This document shows, piece after piece, positions 33,432 through 36,109 of a DNA stretch of 36,109 nucleotides. Position numbers and translations under genes: made by a program. Position 1 is the first letter of the stretch; each line of letters begins with the position of its first letter. The DNA comes from an uncultured Gammaproteobacteria bacterium (GTDB taxonomy: Bacteria; Pseudomonadota; Gammaproteobacteria; Pseudomonadales; Ketobacteraceae). A model generated the notes under the pieces. That model had not been told where the DNA came from. It saw nothing but the letters and a program-made list of their open reading frames with translations, and ran no database searches. The stretch spans positions 1-36,109 of the forward strand of contig CAJXZM010000052.1 of NCBI GenBank assembly GCA_913063125.1, read 5' to 3'.

Positions 33432-36109
33432 ATGAGTTTGTATTCAGAATACCTAGAAGAAATTGCGGTTCGTAAAAAGGACCTAGGGTTGAGCCCACTG
33501 CCTATTGATGGCGCCGAGTTGTTAGCGGAGATCATTGCTCAGATTAAAGATACTGAAAATGAGTACCGCAAAGACTCCTTAAACTTCTTCATTTACAATA
33601 CCTTACCCGGTACAACCAGTGCGGCAGGTGTTAAAGCGCAGTTTTTGAAAGAGATCATCCTAGGTGAGTATGTTGTAGAAGAAATTACATCTGAATTTGC
33701 ATTTGAATTGCTATCGCACATGAAAGGTGGTCCGTCTGTTAAAGCGCTTCTAGATTTAGCCTTGTCTGATGACGTATCAATATCAACAGCTGCAGCAGAG
33801 GTACTGAAAACACAGGTATTTTTATACGAAGCTGATACAGATCGTTTAGTAACCGCATTTAAGGCGGATAATGCGATCGCTAAAGATATTCTAGAGAGCT
33901 ACGCTCGTGCCGATTTCTTTACCAAGCTTCCGGAAATCGATGAGAAGATAGACGTAGTTACTTATATTGCCGCTGAAGGTGATATTTCTACTGATTTACT
34001 TTCTCCTGGTAACCAGGCGCACTCTCGTTCAGACCGTGAACTTCACGGCCAGTGCATGATTACTCCTGACGCTCAGCAGGAAATCCAAGACCTTCAAAAG
34101 CAAAACCCAAACGCAAAAGTAATGTTGATCGCTGAAAAAGGTACTATGGGCGTAGGCTCATCTCGTATGTCTGGCGTTAATAACGTGGCGCTTTGGGCAG
34201 GCAAGCAAGCAAGTCCTTATATTCCATTCGTAAACTTCGCGCCAGTTGTGGCGGGAACGAACGATATATCTCCAATCTTCTTGACCACTGTCGGTGTGAC
34301 GGGCGGCATCGGGCTTGACCTGAAAAACTGGGTGAAAAAGCTAGATGCAGACGGTAAAACTGTTCTTGATGCAAATGGCGACCCAGTGCTAGAGCAAGCC
34401 TATTCCGTTGCAACCGGCACAGTGCTTACCATTAATACTAAAGAGAAAAAACTGTATAACGGCGACAAAGAACTTGTAGATGTGTCTGCAGCGTTCACAC
34501 CTCAAAAAGTCGAATTTATGAAAGCTGGCGGCTCATACGCTATTGTCTTCGGTAAAAAGCTTCAGACCCTTGCTGCAGAAGCGCTTGGCGTAGAAGCTCC
34601 GTTGGTATTTGCACCTTCACTAGAAATTTCTAATGAAAGCCAAGGCCTGACTGCCGTTGAAAAAATCTTCAACATGAACGCGTTAGGTGTTGCATCAAAA
34701 ACGGCACTGCATGCAGGCTCTGATGTCCGCGTTAAAGTGAATATCGTTGGCTCGCAAGATACAACAGGCTTGATGACCTCTCAAGAGCTTGAGTCGATGG
34801 CTGCAACGGTTATCTCTCCAAGTGTTGATGGTGCTTACCAATCAGGTTGTCACACGGCATCCGTTTGGGATAGTAAAGCGCAAACTAATATTCCTAAACT
34901 AATGTCGTTTATGAATAAGTTTGGCTTAATCACCGCTCGCGACCCAAAAGACGTCTATCTTCCAATGACCGACGTGATACACAAGGTATTGAATGACATC
35001 ACAATTGATGACTCTGCAATCATCATTGGTGGTGATTCGCATACTCGTATGTCTAAAGGTGTCGCGTTCGGTGCAGACTCAGGTACGGTTGCCATCGCGC
35101 TAGCCACGGGTGAAGCGGCTATGCCGATTCCTGAATCTGTTAAGGTTATGTTCAAGGGCGCAATGAAAGACCATATGGACTTCCGTGATGTGGTGCATGC
35201 TACCCAAGCGCAAATGCTTAAGAAATTTGGCGAAAACGTTTTCCAAGGTCGCGTAATTGAAGTGCAAATCGGTACTTTATTAGCTGACCAAGCCTTCACG
35301 TTCACAGATTGGACTGCTGAAATGAAAGCGAAAGCGTCTATCTGTATTTCTGAGAACGATACGCTTATCAAGTCGTTAGAGATTGCTAAGAGTCGTATTC
35401 AGATAATGATCAACAAAGGCATGGAAAACGAGGCTAACATGCTTCAAGGTCTAATCGATCTTGCTGACAAGCGTATTGCAGGCATTGTTTCTGGCGAAAA
35501 TCCAGCGCTTGCTCCAGATGACAATGCTGTTTACTTCGCTGAGTTGGTTGTTGATCTGGACCAAATTGACGAACCAATGATTGCTGACCCAGACGTGAAC
35601 AACGAAGACGTATCTAAGCGTTATACGCACGATACAATTCGTCCTGTTTCATACTACAAGGGCACTAAAAAAGTTGACCTTGGTTTTGTTGGGTCATGTA
35701 TGGTTCATAAGGGCGATATGCAGATCATTGCACAAATGCTAAGAAACCTTGAAGAGCAAAATGGTGAGGTTAAGTTCAACGCACCTCTTGTGATAGCGCC
35801 GCCAACTTACAATATTGTTGATGAGCTGAAAGCCGAAGGTGATTGGGATGTTCTGACGAAATACGCTGGCTTCGAATTTGATGATGCTAAGCCTAAAAGT
35901 ACGGCTCGTACTGGCTATGAAAACATCATGTATCTGGAGCGTCCAGGGTGTAACTTGTGCATGGGTAACCAAGAAAAAGCGGAAAAAGGTGACACTGTGT
36001 TGGCCACATCCACTCGTCTTTTTCAAGGTAGAGTGGTTGAAGATACCAGTGAGAAGAAAGGTGAGTCACTGTTAGCATCTACTCCAGTTGTAGTGCTTTC
36101 GACTATTCT
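33432..36109 (+). CDS. acnB: Aconitate hydratase B, divergent (Bacteroidetes-like) type, 3' end beyond window
   Basis: TCA-cycle enzyme converting citrate to isocitrate, and in many bacteria also a 2-methylisocitrate dehydratase. The frame is open from ATG 33432 to the window edge (892 codons), so the gene is truncated only by the window. Landmarks: N-terminal HEAT-like domain, LLSPGNQAHSRSDRELHG, EKGTMGVGSSRMSGVNNVA, NIVGSQDTTGLMT, IIGGDSHTRMSKG, and the 4Fe-4S cysteines C756 (VGSCMVHKG), C840 and C843 (PGCNLCMGNQ). The spacing from first to second cluster cysteine is 84 residues against 59 in E. coli, and the N-terminus (SLYSEYLEEIAVRKKDLG) differs from the usual MLEEYRKHV type. From memory, this form is the one found in Bacteroidetes. 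Shine-Dalgarno GAGAGA lies 6 nt upstream. Confidence 0.93.
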   Translation, partial: MSLYSEYLEEIAVRKKDLGLSPLPIDGAELLAEIIAQIKDTENEYRKDSLNFFIYNTLPGTTSAAGVKAQFLKEIILGEYVVEEITSEFAFELLSHMKGGPSVKALLDLALSDDVSISTAAAEVLKTQVFLYEADTDRLVTAFKADNAIAKDILESYARADFFTKLPEIDEKIDVVTYIAAEGDISTDLLSPGNQAHSRSDRELHGQCMITPDAQQEIQDLQKQNPNAKVMLIAEKGTMGVGSSRMSGVNNVALWAGKQASPYIPFVNFAPVVAGTNDISPIFLTTVGVTGGIGLDLKNWVKKLDADGKTVLDANGDPVLEQAYSVATGTVLTINTKEKKLYNGDKELVDVSAAFTPQKVEFMKAGGSYAIVFGKKLQTLAAEALGVEAPLVFAPSLEISNESQGLTAVEKIFNMNALGVASKTALHAGSDVRVKVNIVGSQDTTGLMTSQELESMAATVISPSVDGAYQSGCHTASVWDSKAQTNIPKLMSFMNKFGLITARDPKDVYLPMTDVIHKVLNDITIDDSAIIIGGDSHTRMSKGVAFGADSGTVAIALATGEAAMPIPESVKVMFKGAMKDHMDFRDVVHATQAQMLKKFGENVFQGRVIEVQIGTLLADQAFTFTDWTAEMKAKASICISENDTLIKSLEIAKSRIQIMINKGMENEANMLQGLIDLADKRIAGIVSGENPALAPDDNAVYFAELVVDLDQIDEPMIADPDVNNEDVSKRYTHDTIRPVSYYKGTKKVDLGFVGSCMVHKGDMQIIAQMLRNLEEQNGEVKFNAPLVIAPPTYNIVDELKAEGDWDVLTKYAGFEFDDAKPKSTARTGYENIMYLERPGCNLCMGNQEKAEKGDTVLATSTRLFQGRVVEDTSEKKGESLLASTPVVVLSTI

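Noticed and set aside
33119-33498. Two minus-strand open frames across the acnB relic
   Set aside because: The plus strand reads clearly as AcnB, and the minus frames have no recognisable protein features.
34177-35371. Minus-strand open frames inside acnB
   Set aside because: Shadows of a strongly conserved coding sequence on the plus strand.

Overview
The window is a gammaproteobacterial chromosome segment. Gene content and order resemble Pseudomonas, Marinobacter, Hahella and Oceanospirillales-type genomes: prmB-aroC-MFS, then LysR<>leuCDB-asd-fimV-truA-trpF-trpBA-accD-folC-SPOR-cvpA-purF-metZ. By eye the G+C is in the low-to-mid 40s, and GTG starts are common. No tRNA, rRNA, CRISPR array, insertion sequence or phage gene was seen. 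Species-level placement is not possible from reading alone.

Layout. (1) 1-3850: ribosomal protein L3 methyltransferase prmB, chorismate synthase aroC, an MFS transporter and a small gamma-glutamylcyclotransferase-like protein. (2) 3850-5400: a less conserved patch with a lone STAS protein lacking the phosphorylatable serine, a frameshifted remnant of an EAL (c-di-GMP phosphodiesterase) domain, and a beta-carbonic anhydrase behind a good extended -10 promoter. (3) 5400-10750: a LysR regulator divergent from leuC-leuD-leuB-asd, with a clear inverted repeat in the shared promoter region. (4) 10987-14901: the large polar inner-membrane protein FimV and truA, each followed by an intrinsic terminator. 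(5) 15015-24122: trpF-trpB-trpA-accD-folC-SPOR-cvpA-purF-metZ, closed by a strong terminator. (6) 24242-32829: seven tightly packed genes ending in a long terminator: moxR-DUF58-tgpA (the transglutaminase cassette of Pseudomonas), then a multi-pass UPF0104/LPG-synthase-TM protein, a HAD-UbiA fusion, a DprE1-like FAD oxidase and a DprE2-like SDR. The last three together match the four reactions that make polyprenyl-phosphoryl-D-arabinose in mycobacteria (phosphoribosyl transfer, dephosphorylation, 2'-oxidation, 2'-reduction). (7) 32830-36109: a broken stretch, then a 3'-truncated acnB.

Most striking observation. Just upstream of the intact acnB, positions 33204-33410 hold a decayed N-terminus of a second, ordinary proteobacterial AcnB (frameshifts, an internal stop, then an end). 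The intact acnB beginning at 33432 is a divergent type that resembles, from memory, the AcnB of Bacteroidetes. A plausible sigma-70 promoter at 33065-33093 lies upstream of both. The simplest reading is replacement of the resident acnB in place by a foreign homologue that kept the old promoter. The second point of interest is the lipid-linked arabinose operon fused to the TgpA cassette. Its DprE1-like enzyme carries Ala where the benzothiazinone-reactive Cys of the mycobacterial enzyme sits.
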